17,563 bases of DNA from JAEKLB01 sp050249235 (GTDB lineage: Bacteria > Actinomycetota > Acidimicrobiia > Acidimicrobiales > CADCSY01). Shown here piece by piece: positions 6,690 through 13,693 of the stretch (position 1 is its first letter; the number at the start of each line of letters is the position of its first letter). The stretch covers positions 1 through 17,563 of the forward strand of contig JBFWQW010000059.1 in assembly GCA_050249235.1 (NCBI GenBank), read 5' to 3'. The notes beneath the pieces were generated by a model, which was not told the DNA's origin, did no database searches, and saw only the letters and a program-made list of their open reading frames with translations. A program made the position numbers and the translations under genes.

Positions 6690-8972
6690 TCAGCCGCCGA
6701 AGCGGGACCGGATGATGTTGAGGGCCGAGCCGGCCCGGAACCAGGTCAGCTGCTCGGGCGAGAGCGTGTGGGTGGCGGTGAAGTCCACCGTCGAGCCGTC
6801 GGGCTTGGTGATGCGGCACCGCACCGGGACGTCCGGGGCCAGCTCGGCCAGGCCGAGCACCGAGATCCGGTCGTTGGCCTCGACCAGCTCCCAGGTGTCG
6901 GGGTCGGCGAAGGTCAGGGCCAACATCCCCTGCTTCTTCAGGTTCGCTTCGTGGATCCGGGCGAAGGAGCGGGCGAAGATCACCTTGCCGTTGCGGTAGC
7001 GGGGCTCCATGGCGGCGTGCTCGCGGGACGAGCCCTCGCCGTAGTTCTGGTCCCCTATGGCCACCCACGCTTGACCGGCCTCGTGGTAGCGCTTGGCGAT
7101 GTCGGGCAGCGAGCGGATCTCGCCGTCGAGCTGGTCGATGCCCGTGCCGGGCTCGGTGGTGAAGGCGTTGACGGCGCCGAGGAAGAGGTTGCCGCAGATG
7201 TTCTCGAGGTGGCCCCGGAACCGGAGCCAGGGTCCGGCCGCCGAGATGTGGTCGGTGGTGCACTTGCCGGTCGCCTTCATCAGGACCGGGAGCTCGAGGT
7301 AGTCCTGGCCGTCCCACGGGTCGAAGGGGGCGAGGAGCTGGAGGCGGTCGCTGGCCGGGTCGACGGCCACGGCCACGCCGGCCCCGAGCGCCGACGGGGC
7401 GACGAAGCCCACCTCGCCGGGGTCGAAGCCCCGGGCCGGGAGCTCCTCGCCGACCGGCTCGGCCAGCCGGACGGCCTCGCCGGTGCTCGACTCGATCGTG
7501 TCGGTGAGCGGGTCGAAGTCGAGCGTGCCGGCCAGGGCGTAGGCGAGGACCATGTCGGGTGAGGCGACGAACGCGAACGTGTTGGCCGAGCCGTCGTTGC
7601 GCTTGGGGAAGTTCCGGTTGAACGAGTTGATGATCGTGTTCGGCGTGGCCGGGTCCATGTCGGTGCGGGACCACTGCCCGATGCAGGGGCCGCAGGCGTT
7701 GGCGAGCACGGTGGCCCCGATGGCCTCGAGGTCGGCGAGCAGGCCGTCGCGCTCGATGGTGGCCCGCACCTGCTCGGATCCCGGGGTCACGAGGAGCTGG
7801 GTCCGGGCCCGGAGACCGGTGGCGGCGGCCTGGCGGGCGATGCTCGCCACCCGGGTGATGTCCTCGTACGAGGAGTTGGTGCACGACCCGATGAGGGCGC
7901 TCGAGACCTCGAGCGGCCAGCCCTGCTCGCGAGCGTGGTCGCCGAGGTCGGCCACGGGGTGGGCCAGGTCGGGGGTGTGGGGGCCGTTGACGTGGGGGAG
8001 CAGCGTCGACAGGTCGATCTCGACGACCCGGTCGAAGAAGCGCCCGGGATCGGCGAGCACCTCGTCGTCGGCCCGCAGGTCGGCGGCGACGCGGTCGGCG
8101 GCGGCGGCCAGATCGGCCCGGCCGGTGGCCTTCAGGTACCTGGCGATGGCCTCGTCGTAGGCGAAGACGGACGTGGTGGCGCCGATCTCGGCACCCATGT
8201 TGCAGATGGTGGCCTTGCCGGTGGCGCTGATCGACTCGGCGCCGGGGCCGAAGTACTCGACGATGGCGCCGGTGCCGCCCGACACCGTGAGGATCTCGGC
8301 CACCTTCAGGATCACGTCCTTGGGGGCGGTCCAGCCGCTCAGCCGGCCGGTGAGGTGCACGCCGACGAGCCGGGGGTAGCGGACGTTGAACGGGAAGCCG
8401 GTCATGACGTCCACGGCGTCGGCGCCGCCCACGCCGATGGCGACCATGCCGAGTCCGCCTGCGTTGGGGGTGTGGCTGTCCGTGCCGATCATCATCCCGC
8501 CGGGGAAGGCGTAGTTCTCGAGGACGACCTGGTGGATGATGCCGCTTCCCGGCTTCCAGAAGCCGATGCCGTACTTGGCCGAGACGGTGCGGAGGAACTC
8601 GTAGACCTCGGCGTTGGCGTCCTCGGCCACGGCCAGGTCGGCGACGGCGCCGACCTTGGCCTGGATCAGGTGGTCGCAGTGGACGGTCGACGGCACGGCC
8701 GCCTCGGGAAGGCCGGCGGTCATGAACTGGAGGAGCGCCATCTGGGCGGTGGCGTCCTGCATGGCCACCCGGTCTGGCCGGAAGTCGGTGTAGGAACGGC
8801 CCCGCTCGGTGCCGCCCGACTCGCCGTCGGGGTCGGCGAGGTGGTTCCAGAGGATCTTCTCCGTCAGGGTGAGGGGGCGGCCCTCACGGGTCCGCCCGGC
8901 CGCGACCCGGGCGGGGAGCTGGCCGTAGACGGCCTCGACGAGCTCGATCGGCGTGCTGGCGCTCACGGCCAT
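6690..8972 (-). CDS. acn: Aconitate hydratase, mitochondrial-type
   Basis: A 760-residue aconitase converting citrate to isocitrate in the TCA cycle with a [4Fe-4S] cluster. Cluster cysteines are visible as SCTNSS (Cys364) and NACGPCIGQW (Cys427, Cys430). Also clear are the STVHCDHLIQA (95-105) and IGTDSHTPNAGGLG (162-175) motifs, and the swivel-domain QNYGEGSSREHAAMEPR near the C-terminus. Length and motif spelling fit the mitochondrial-type branch rather than the roughly 900-residue AcnA/IRP branch common in actinobacteria. ATG at 8972 is chosen because GAGGAG lies six bases upstream. A longer frame opening at 9098 adds 42 low-complexity residues and would run through the promoter. It diverges from a GntR gene, which is the obvious candidate regulator. 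The whole protein is intact. Confidence 0.97.
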   Translation of the reverse strand: MAVSASTPIELVEAVYGQLPARVAAGRTREGRPLTLTEKILWNHLADPDGESGGTERGRSYTDFRPDRVAMQDATAQMALLQFMTAGLPEAAVPSTVHCDHLIQAKVGAVADLAVAEDANAEVYEFLRTVSAKYGIGFWKPGSGIIHQVVLENYAFPGGMMIGTDSHTPNAGGLGMVAIGVGGADAVDVMTGFPFNVRYPRLVGVHLTGRLSGWTAPKDVILKVAEILTVSGGTGAIVEYFGPGAESISATGKATICNMGAEIGATTSVFAYDEAIARYLKATGRADLAAAADRVAADLRADDEVLADPGRFFDRVVEIDLSTLLPHVNGPHTPDLAHPVADLGDHAREQGWPLEVSSALIGSCTNSSYEDITRVASIARQAAATGLRARTQLLVTPGSEQVRATIERDGLLADLEAIGATVLANACGPCIGQWSRTDMDPATPNTIINSFNRNFPKRNDGSANTFAFVASPDMVLAYALAGTLDFDPLTDTIESSTGEAVRLAEPVGEELPARGFDPGEVGFVAPSALGAGVAVAVDPASDRLQLLAPFDPWDGQDYLELPVLMKATGKCTTDHISAAGPWLRFRGHLENICGNLFLGAVNAFTTEPGTGIDQLDGEIRSLPDIAKRYHEAGQAWVAIGDQNYGEGSSREHAAMEPRYRNGKVIFARSFARIHEANLKKQGMLALTFADPDTWELVEANDRISVLGLAELAPDVPVRCRITKPDGSTVDFTATHTLSPEQLTWFRAGSALNIIRSRFGG

Positions 8973-9007
8973 GGACTGCTCCTCTGCGGTTCCTGCTGCT
9001 GGGTGCT

Positions 9008-9033
9008 GGCGGTTCGGTGTGGCGGTTCGGTGT
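9008..9033. repeat. 13-bp perfect tandem repeat in the aconitase leader
   Basis: GGCGGTTCGGTGT occurs twice head-to-tail (9008-9020 and 9021-9033), followed by a partial third GCGGTG. It lies within the 137-bp gap between the two divergent start codons, in what would be the 5' leader of the aconitase mRNA. Confidence 0.6.
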
Positions 9034-9092
9034 TGCGGTGGATCGTGGCGGTGGGATGTGGCGACCCGGTGGTTGCCACCCGGGCTCGACAT

Positions 9093-9111
9093 AGACAAGT
9101 ATAAGACAAGT
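9093..9111. promoter_or_regulatory. Direct-repeat operator candidate overlapping divergent -10 elements
   Basis: AGACAAGT is repeated at 9093-9100 and 9104-9111 with an ATA spacer, a period of 11 bp (one helical turn), in an AT-rich island. On the plus strand TATAAG (9100-9105) sits four bases before the GntR GTG. On the minus strand TATACT (9098-9103) is a good -10 for aconitase, though no clear -35 precedes it. A protein bound here would cover both promoters. Binding by the adjacent GntR protein is inference. HutC-type operators are usually palindromic, which this is not. Confidence 0.45.
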
Positions 9112-9877
9112 GCGAGCGGTGCGGTGGCTCCAGATCGCCGAGGACCTGCGGGCCCGGCTCGGCTCCGGGGAGCTGGCGGCCGGGCGGGTGCTGCCGAGCG
9201 AGGCCGACCTGTCGGCAGCGTACGACGCCAGCCGGGTCACGGTCCGCAAGGCGCTCGAGTCGCTCAGGGAGGACGGGCTCGTCGACGCCCGCCAGGGCTT
9301 CGGTTGGTTCGTGGCCACCGACCCGTTGCGCCAGGTCCTGGGCCGGCTCAGCACGATCGAGTCCCAGCTGGCCGACTCCGGCGTGGTGCCCGAACGCCGG
9401 GTGCTCGACTTCGAGTTCGTCGAGGCGCCGCCCGACGTGGCCGCCGTGCTCGGCGCCGGCACGGTCCTGCGGGTCCGCCGGCTCAACCTGGCCGACGGCG
9501 AGCCCTTCGCTCGGGTGACGGTGTGGTGCCCCGAGCGCTACGGCTCGTCGCTCTCGAGGGACGAGGTGGCCCGGTCGCCGTTCTACGAGCTGCTCTCGGT
9601 CGAGCTGGGGGGTGCCGTCCAGACGATCGGCGCGGACGCCGCGTCGGCGGTCGACGCGGCTGCGCTGGCGATCCCGGTCGGCTCACCGGTGCTCGTGTGC
9701 CGGCGGGTGACGAGCTCGGTGGGAGGTGGGGCGGTGCTCCTGTCCGAGCACGTCTTCCCGGCCCACCGCACCGAGTTCGTGGTGGCGCTGCCCCGGGCCG
9801 AGCGCTCGATGGCGCCCGGCGGGCTGCGGCTGGTCGGCGGCGCCGCGGGTGCCCCGACCGTCCCGGACGGCGCCTGA
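9110..9877 (+). CDS. GntR-family (HutC/UTRA) transcriptional regulator
   Basis: A 255-residue regulator. The N-terminal winged HTH runs from about 6 to 70: LQIAEDLRARLGSGELAAGR (7-26), LPSEADLSAAYDASRVTVRK (28-47), then ALESLREDGLV. It is followed by a UTRA ligand-binding domain (about 85-240) with VLRVRRLNLADGEPFARVT and the late VLLSEHVFPAHRTEFV strand, as in the HutC subfamily. The start is GTG with no Shine-Dalgarno; TATAAG four bases upstream suggests a leaderless mRNA. A second in-frame GTG at 9119 is an alternative. Because it diverges from aconitase over a shared promoter region, it may sense a metabolite tied to the TCA cycle, but the ligand is unknown. Confidence 0.92.
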   Translation: MRAVRWLQIAEDLRARLGSGELAAGRVLPSEADLSAAYDASRVTVRKALESLREDGLVDARQGFGWFVATDPLRQVLGRLSTIESQLADSGVVPERRVLDFEFVEAPPDVAAVLGAGTVLRVRRLNLADGEPFARVTVWCPERYGSSLSRDEVARSPFYELLSVELGGAVQTIGADAASAVDAAALAIPVGSPVLVCRRVTSSVGGGAVLLSEHVFPAHRTEFVVALPRAERSMAPGGLRLVGGAAGAPTVPDGA

Positions 9878-9884
9878 TCACTTG

Positions 9885-9935
9885 CGGCGCCGTCGAGCTG
9901 ACCTCGGCGCCGGTGAGGGGGCTCGCGGGCCCGCG
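9885..9935. terminator. Possible bidirectional terminator between convergent genes
   Basis: The 60-bp gap between the GntR stop and the secreted-protein stop holds CGGCGCCG at 9885-9892 and again at 9905-9912 (each self-palindromic, so they can pair across 12 bases). The 12-bp palindrome CGCGGGCCCGCG follows at 9924-9935. There is no U-run, which is common in high-GC actinobacteria. Confidence 0.35.
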
Positions 9936-9937
9936 GG

Positions 9938-10591
9938 TCAGTCCTCCCGGCGCCGCCGGGTCGACCCGACGAGAGCCAGGCCGATCAGGAGGGCGGCGCC
10001 GGCGGCGGCGGCGAGGTCGGCCGACAGCCCGGTCTCGGCCAGCTGCGGGACGGCCGAGGTGGTCGGGGCGGGCGTCGGCGTCGGGGCCGGCTCGGCGGCG
10101 GCCGCGAACTGGACGGCCAGGAAGGCATCCTGCGAGAAGTCGGTGGCGCCGCCCATGTGGTCGCGTCGGGTGAAGACGCCGCAAGTGGTGGTGGTGCAGT
10201 TGGTCGAGCCCCAGCTGCTCTGGATGGCCAGCTCGACCGACCACGTGCCGTCGCCCGCCACCGGCGTCTTCCAGATGGTGTGGTCGTTGCCCTGATCGGG
10301 GTTGCACCCGGTCGCCCGGCCGCCGGCCGTGCCCAGGGCGCCGCCGGGCTGGGGGCAGAACTGGATGTACAGGCCCTGGCCAGGCGCGTAGCCGGTGCCG
10401 CTGACCGTCACCCGATCGCCGGCCGGATCGAGACCCGTGGTCTTCGAGACCGCGATCGCCGGGCCGGCGGTCTGGGCCGAGGCCGCTCCCGACGACAGCG
10501 CGACCGCCGGAACGGCGGTGAGCGCCGAGGCGACTAGCAGTCGGGCGACGACCGAGCGGGCGGACCGGCGGGGGGTCGGGGTGATGGACAT
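9938..10591 (-). CDS. Sortase-anchored secreted protein with a neocarzinostatin-like domain
   Basis: A 217-residue exported protein. It has a signal peptide with a basic n-region (PRRSARSVVAR, 7-17), a hydrophobic core and a probable cleavage after ASA-39. Residues 45-162 look like an Ig/neocarzinostatin-type beta domain: VSKTTGLDPAGDRVTVSGTG (48-67), then YIQFC. Four cysteines (79, 96, 132, 137) could form two disulfides. A Pro/Thr/Ala linker (168-180) leads to the LAETG sorting signal (184-188), a hydrophobic helix (190-210) and a TRRRRED tail. LAXTG is the motif linked to class E sortases in high-GC actinobacteria. The GLDPAGDRVTVSG stretch resembles domains I recall beside HtaA heme-binding modules. 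GGAG lies five bases before the ATG. Its place behind the heme ABC genes and its own iron box suggest a surface heme/iron role, but no known heme-binding motif is visible. Confidence 0.85.
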   Translation of the reverse strand: MSITPTPRRSARSVVARLLVASALTAVPAVALSSGAASAQTAGPAIAVSKTTGLDPAGDRVTVSGTGYAPGQGLYIQFCPQPGGALGTAGGRATGCNPDQGNDHTIWKTPVAGDGTWSVELAIQSSWGSTNCTTTTCGVFTRRDHMGGATDFSQDAFLAVQFAAAAEPAPTPTPAPTTSAVPQLAETGLSADLAAAAGAALLIGLALVGSTRRRRED

Positions 10592-10633
10592 GGTGCTCCG
10601 TTCGATCGGGTTGAGATCGGCTCGCTGACAACA

Positions 10634-10652
10634 AGTAGTTAGGCAGCCCTAC
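10634..10652 (-). promoter_or_regulatory. DtxR/IdeR-like iron box upstream of the sortase-anchored protein gene
   Basis: On the minus strand this reads GTAGGGCTGCCTAACTACT. Against the IdeR consensus I recall (TTAGGTTAGSCTAACCTAA) it matches 11 of 19 positions, with an exact GCCTAAC half-site. It overlaps the putative -10 and the last codon of the upstream ABC ATPase gene. Confidence 0.5.
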
Positions 10653-10665
10653 CATCTGGTGTCAA
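10636..10665 (-). promoter_or_regulatory. Sigma70-type promoter for the sortase-anchored protein gene
   Basis: On the minus strand a perfect -35 TTGACA (10665-10660) is followed, after 18 bases, by TAACTA (10641-10636). This would start transcription within the 57-bp gap, ahead of the ATG at 10591, giving the gene its own promoter inside the ATPase 3' end. Confidence 0.45.
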
Positions 10666-11530
10666 GCGATCGGATCGAGTGCCGTCCCCCCCGGGCCGGC
10701 GCCGGGCCCGGGTCGAGGCGCTCGGCGACCGGCACGTCCCAGGGCTGGCTGGGGTGGGCGACGGTCGTCACTGGGTGGCGGTAGAGGTCGCTGAGCAGCG
10801 CCCCGGTGAGCACCTCGGCCGGCGGGCCGCACGCGACCAGGCGGCCCTGGTCGAGGGAGACGACCCGGTCGGCGTAGGCGGCGGCGAGCGCGACGTCGTG
10901 CAGGACGGCGACCACAGCCACGCCGGCGTCGGCTCGTGAGCGGGCGACGGCCACCACCAGGTGCTGGTGTCGGAGGTCGAGGTTCGCGGTCGGCTCGTCG
11001 AGGAGGAGCACGGGGGTCTGCTGCACGAGCACCCGGGCCAGCTGGACCCGGGCTTGCTCGCCGCCGGAGAGCCGGTCGAAGGGCCGGTCGGCGAGGTCGC
11101 CCACCCCGACCTCCTCCATGGCCGCCGTCGCGAGTTCGAAGTCGTCGGGACCGGGTGCGGCCGACGGCCGCAGCCAGGGGTGGCGACCCATGACGACCAC
11201 GTCGAGAGCGGGGAAGGCGATCGGGCTCGATCGCTGGGGCAACACGGCCCGGAGGCGTGCCCGGGCCCGCCGAGGGTGGTCGGCCCCGGGCCGACCGAAC
11301 AGGTCGACGGAGCCGGTCGACGGCTCGAGGTCGCCGGCGAGGAGACGGCACAGCGTCGACTTGCCGGCCCCGTTCGGCCCGATGAGCGCCACCAGCTCCC
11401 CGGCGTGGACGTCGAGGTCGACCTGGTCGACGAGGGCGCGCCCGGACACCAGCCAGGTCGCGGCCCGGGCCCGCAGCGGGGGCACCGCGTCGTCGCCCGG
11501 GGTGAACCGGTGGCTCGAGGCCACGGTCAC
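10649..11530 (-). CDS. hmuV: Heme/iron ABC transporter ATP-binding protein (HmuV-like)
   Basis: A 293-residue ABC ATPase that powers the permease encoded just upstream. Motifs: Walker A GPNGAGKST (51-59), Q-loop LPQRSS (97-102), signature LSGGEQARVQLARVL (154-168), Walker B VLLLDEP (174-180) and H-loop His211 in VLHDVALAAAYADRV. The spacing and the MGRHPWL stretch (114-120) fit the FecE/HmuV/BtuD branch. The GTG start at 11530 overlaps the permease TGA as GTGA, so the pair is translationally coupled. An alternative GTG lies six bases further in. The C-terminus extends about 35 residues past the usual domain. Heme rather than siderophore or B12 as cargo is inferred from the HugZ-like gene and HmuT next door. 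Confidence 0.93.
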   Translation of the reverse strand: MTVASSHRFTPGDDAVPPLRARAATWLVSGRALVDQVDLDVHAGELVALIGPNGAGKSTLCRLLAGDLEPSTGSVDLFGRPGADHPRRARARLRAVLPQRSSPIAFPALDVVVMGRHPWLRPSAAPGPDDFELATAAMEEVGVGDLADRPFDRLSGGEQARVQLARVLVQQTPVLLLDEPTANLDLRHQHLVVAVARSRADAGVAVVAVLHDVALAAAYADRVVSLDQGRLVACGPPAEVLTGALLSDLYRHPVTTVAHPSQPWDVPVAERLDPGPAPARGGRHSIRSLDTRW

Positions 11531-12576
11531 GGCAGGGTGGCGTCCGCGGGACGGGTGCGGCGGATGAGCCACAGGAGGTAGGGGCCGCCGGCGAGGGCCG
11601 TGAGCACGCCGAGCGGGAGCTCCTGCGGCGCAGCGATGGTCCGGGCACCGAGATCGGCGACGAGCACGAGCACGGCACCGCCGAGGGCGCTGGCGGGAAG
11701 CAGCACCCGGTGGTGGGGGCCCACCGTCATCCGGACGAGGTGGGGCGCCACCAGGCCCACGAAGCCGACCACGCCGGCGGTGGCGACCGCGCACGCCGTT
11801 GCCAGGCTGGCGAGCGCCACCGCGGCCAGGCGGAGCCGTTCGACGTCGACCCCGAGGTGCCCGGCCTCCCGCTCGCCGAGGGCGAGCAGATCGAGCCGGG
11901 GGGCGAGGAACGGCAGGGCGAGCAGGACGGCCGCCACCGGGACGAGCGCGGTACGCACGACCGGCCAGGTCGCGCCGCCCGCGCTGCCGAGGGTCCAGAA
12001 GACGATGTCGCGCAGTTGGTTGTCGTCGGCGACGTAGGTCAGCAGCCCGGTGGCGGCGCTGGCCATCACGTTGACGGCGACGCCCGAGAGGATCAGGGCC
12101 ACGGTGTCGGTGCGGCCCTGGCTCCGGGCCGCGAGGTAGACGACGGTCGCCGCGGCGAGCGCGCCGACGAAGGCGGCGAGGGGCACCGATGCGGAGCCGA
12201 ACCGGCCGAAGCCGCCGACGATGGCGGCCACGGCGCCGACGGCAGCGCCCGAAGAGACGCCGATCACCGATGGCTCGGCGAGCGGGTTCCGGAACACCCC
12301 CTGCAGCAGCGCGCCCGAGGCAGCCAGGGCGGCGCCCACGGTGGTCGCCAGGACGAGGCGGGGGAGCCGGATCGTCCACACCACGGCGTCCTCGGCCGGG
12401 GTGACCGGGCTCCCGATCCGGATGCCGAGGTGGTCGGCGACCACGGCGAGCACCCGCTCGGGCGGCACCCGCACCGCCCCGATGGCGGCGTTCGCCAGCG
12501 CGGCGAGGAGCAGCGCCACGCCGAGACCGGCGAGGAGGAGGGCGGCTCGGCGCCGACGGTAGCTGGAAGGGCCCAT
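11527..12576 (-). CDS. hmuU: Heme/iron ABC transporter permease (FecCD family, HmuU-like)
   Basis: A 349-residue polytopic membrane protein of the FecCD/BtuC family, with about 9-10 hydrophobic segments as expected. It carries the family's RLPRL motif (70-74), LLQGVFRNPLAEPSVIGVSSGA (90-111 region, just after the second helix) and GLVAPHLVRMTVGPHHR in the C-terminal half, the cytoplasmic coupling region. It forms the transmembrane channel of the importer with HmuV. ATG at 12576 has only a weak Shine-Dalgarno. It is the first gene of the minus-strand heme transcript and diverges from hmuT over an iron box. Confidence 0.94.
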   Translation of the reverse strand: MGPSSYRRRRAALLLAGLGVALLLAALANAAIGAVRVPPERVLAVVADHLGIRIGSPVTPAEDAVVWTIRLPRLVLATTVGAALAASGALLQGVFRNPLAEPSVIGVSSGAAVGAVAAIVGGFGRFGSASVPLAAFVGALAAATVVYLAARSQGRTDTVALILSGVAVNVMASAATGLLTYVADDNQLRDIVFWTLGSAGGATWPVVRTALVPVAAVLLALPFLAPRLDLLALGEREAGHLGVDVERLRLAAVALASLATACAVATAGVVGFVGLVAPHLVRMTVGPHHRVLLPASALGGAVLVLVADLGARTIAAPQELPLGVLTALAGGPYLLWLIRRTRPADATLP

Positions 12577-12585
12577 GTTGCTCGC

Positions 12586-12613
12586 TTGACAGGTTGACCG
12601 GCATGAATAAGTT
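12586..12613 (+). promoter_or_regulatory. Promoter of hmuT-hugZ
   Basis: A perfect -35 TTGACA (12586-12591) is followed, after 16 bases, by TAAGTT (12608-12613), which fits TANNNT. The -10 lies inside the iron box, so repressor binding would block RNA polymerase. Confidence 0.5.
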
Positions 12614-12625
12614 AGGGAACCCTAA
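12607..12625. promoter_or_regulatory. DtxR/IdeR-like iron box in the hmuU/hmuT divergent promoter
   Basis: A near-perfect dyad, TTAGGG-AA-CCCTAA (12612-12625). Read on the minus strand, the 19-mer TTAGGGTTCCCTAACTTAT matches the IdeR/DtxR consensus as I recall it at 15 of 19 positions. It sits between the permease and heme-binding-protein genes, placed to repress both when iron is plentiful. Confidence 0.72.
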
Positions 12626-12672
12626 TCCTTTCGATCCGCCGGAGCGCGACCCCCGCGGTCGTCCCGAGACCC

Positions 12673-12677
12673 AGGAG
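12673..12677 (+). promoter_or_regulatory. Ribosome binding site of hmuT
   Basis: AGGAG, seven bases before GTG 12685, fixes the start of the lipoprotein and gives a standard-length signal peptide. Confidence 0.7.
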
Positions 12678-12684
12678 CCATCCC

Positions 12685-13653
12685 GTGCGAGCCATCCGCG
12701 CCAGGCACGTCGCCGTCCTCGCTGTGGCGCTGCTCGGGCTCCCCCTGAGCGCCTGCGGCGAGGACGGCGCCGGATCGGCCGAGCTCGGCGACCCGCCGGC
12801 GGCGGTCACCGCCGAGCCAGAGGCCACCCCGGACCTCCCCGCCCGCCACCGGAACCCGGACGGCTCCGACGTCGTGGTCGATGACGTCTCGCGGATCGTG
12901 GTGCTCAACGGCGACATCGCCGAGGTCGTCTACGCCCTCGAGCTCGGCGACGAGGTGGTGGCCACCGACAGCAGCGCCACCTACCCGCCCGAGGCCGTGG
13001 CCAAGCAGTCGATCGGCTACCAGCGATCGCTCAGTGCCGAGGGCATCCTCAGCAAGAGCCCCTCCGTCGTCATCGGCACGACCGACGCCGGCCCGCCGAC
13101 GGTGCTCACCCAGATCGCCGCCGCCGGCGTTCCCGTGGTGATCCTCACGGCCGAGCACGACCTCGACGCACCCGCCACCAAGGTGGCCTCGGTGGCCGCC
13201 GCGCTCGGCGTCCCCGGCCGAGGGGCCGTGATCGTCGACGAGATCGAGGCGGCCATGGCGAGGGTGGAGGCGGACCGCGAGGACGTCCCGCCCACCAAGT
13301 TGGCCGTCCTCTACCTCCGGGGCACGAACACCCAGCTCGCGTTCGGCGAGGACACCGCCGGTCACGCCATCGCCGAGGCGGTGGGGGTCGAGCCGGCCTT
13401 CGACGTGCAGGGATCGGTGCCCCTGACCCCCGAGGCACTGATCGCGGCCCAGCCCGACGTGCTGGTGCTCACCGACGGCGGGCTGGAGTCGGTGGGCGGC
13501 ATCGACGGCCTGCTGAAGATCCCGGGAATCGCACAGACGCCGGCGGGCAGGGACCGTCGGGTCCTGCACTTCGACGACCAGCTGCTGCTCGGGATGGGGC
13601 CGCGGTGGCCCAGCGTCCTCGAGACCCTCATCGACGAGCTGACCGGCGCGTGA
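12685..13653 (+). CDS. hmuT: Heme-binding lipoprotein of the ABC transporter (HmuT-like)
   Basis: A 322-residue substrate-binding protein. The lipoprotein signal peptide ends in the lipobox LSAC with lipidated Cys24, followed by an acidic, Ala/Pro-rich linker to about residue 60. The rest is a TroA/BtuF-type fold: RIVVLNGDIAEVVYALELGD (70-89), then TYPPEA and SIGYQRSLSAEGILSKSPSVVIG (109-131), a signature of the HmuT/ShuT heme-binding branch, then the C-terminal LTPEALIAAQPDVLVLTDGG. Tyr100, Tyr112 and His158 are candidate heme ligands, but I cannot assign them without a structure. It captures substrate at the outer face and hands it to HmuUV. The start is GTG. It is followed 40 bp later by the HugZ-like gene on the same strand. 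Confidence 0.92.
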   Translation: MRAIRARHVAVLAVALLGLPLSACGEDGAGSAELGDPPAAVTAEPEATPDLPARHRNPDGSDVVVDDVSRIVVLNGDIAEVVYALELGDEVVATDSSATYPPEAVAKQSIGYQRSLSAEGILSKSPSVVIGTTDAGPPTVLTQIAAAGVPVVILTAEHDLDAPATKVASVAAALGVPGRGAVIVDEIEAAMARVEADREDVPPTKLAVLYLRGTNTQLAFGEDTAGHAIAEAVGVEPAFDVQGSVPLTPEALIAAQPDVLVLTDGGLESVGGIDGLLKIPGIAQTPAGRDRRVLHFDDQLLLGMGPRWPSVLETLIDELTGA

Positions 13654-13693
13654 CCGCCACCTCGACGACCGCACAGGAGAACGGAGCAACCGC

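Noticed and set aside
4994..6715. 573-codon plus-strand frame opposite the phosphotransferase
   Set aside because: Antisense shadow, rich in Gly, Glu and Arg with no recognisable motif. The minus strand carries clear ATP-grasp and His-domain motifs.
3192..7562. Very long plus-strand open frame (over 1,400 codons)
   Set aside because: It runs antisense through the membrane protein, phosphotransferase and aconitase genes. Its translation is low-complexity Gly/Arg/Pro with no domain, as expected from third-position GC bias.
8973..9098. 42-residue N-terminal extension of aconitase
   Set aside because: Low-complexity residues over the tandem repeat and promoter. The GAGGAG at proper distance supports the ATG at 8972.
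7935..9104. Plus-strand open frame opposite aconitase
   Set aside because: Composition is a shadow (Gly/Val/Asp repeats). The minus strand encodes an intact aconitase.
11531..12604. N-terminal extension of the ABC ATPase frame back to 12604
   Set aside because: This stretch is the out-of-frame reading of the permease gene. The GTGA overlap at 11527-11530 gives a normal-length ATPase.
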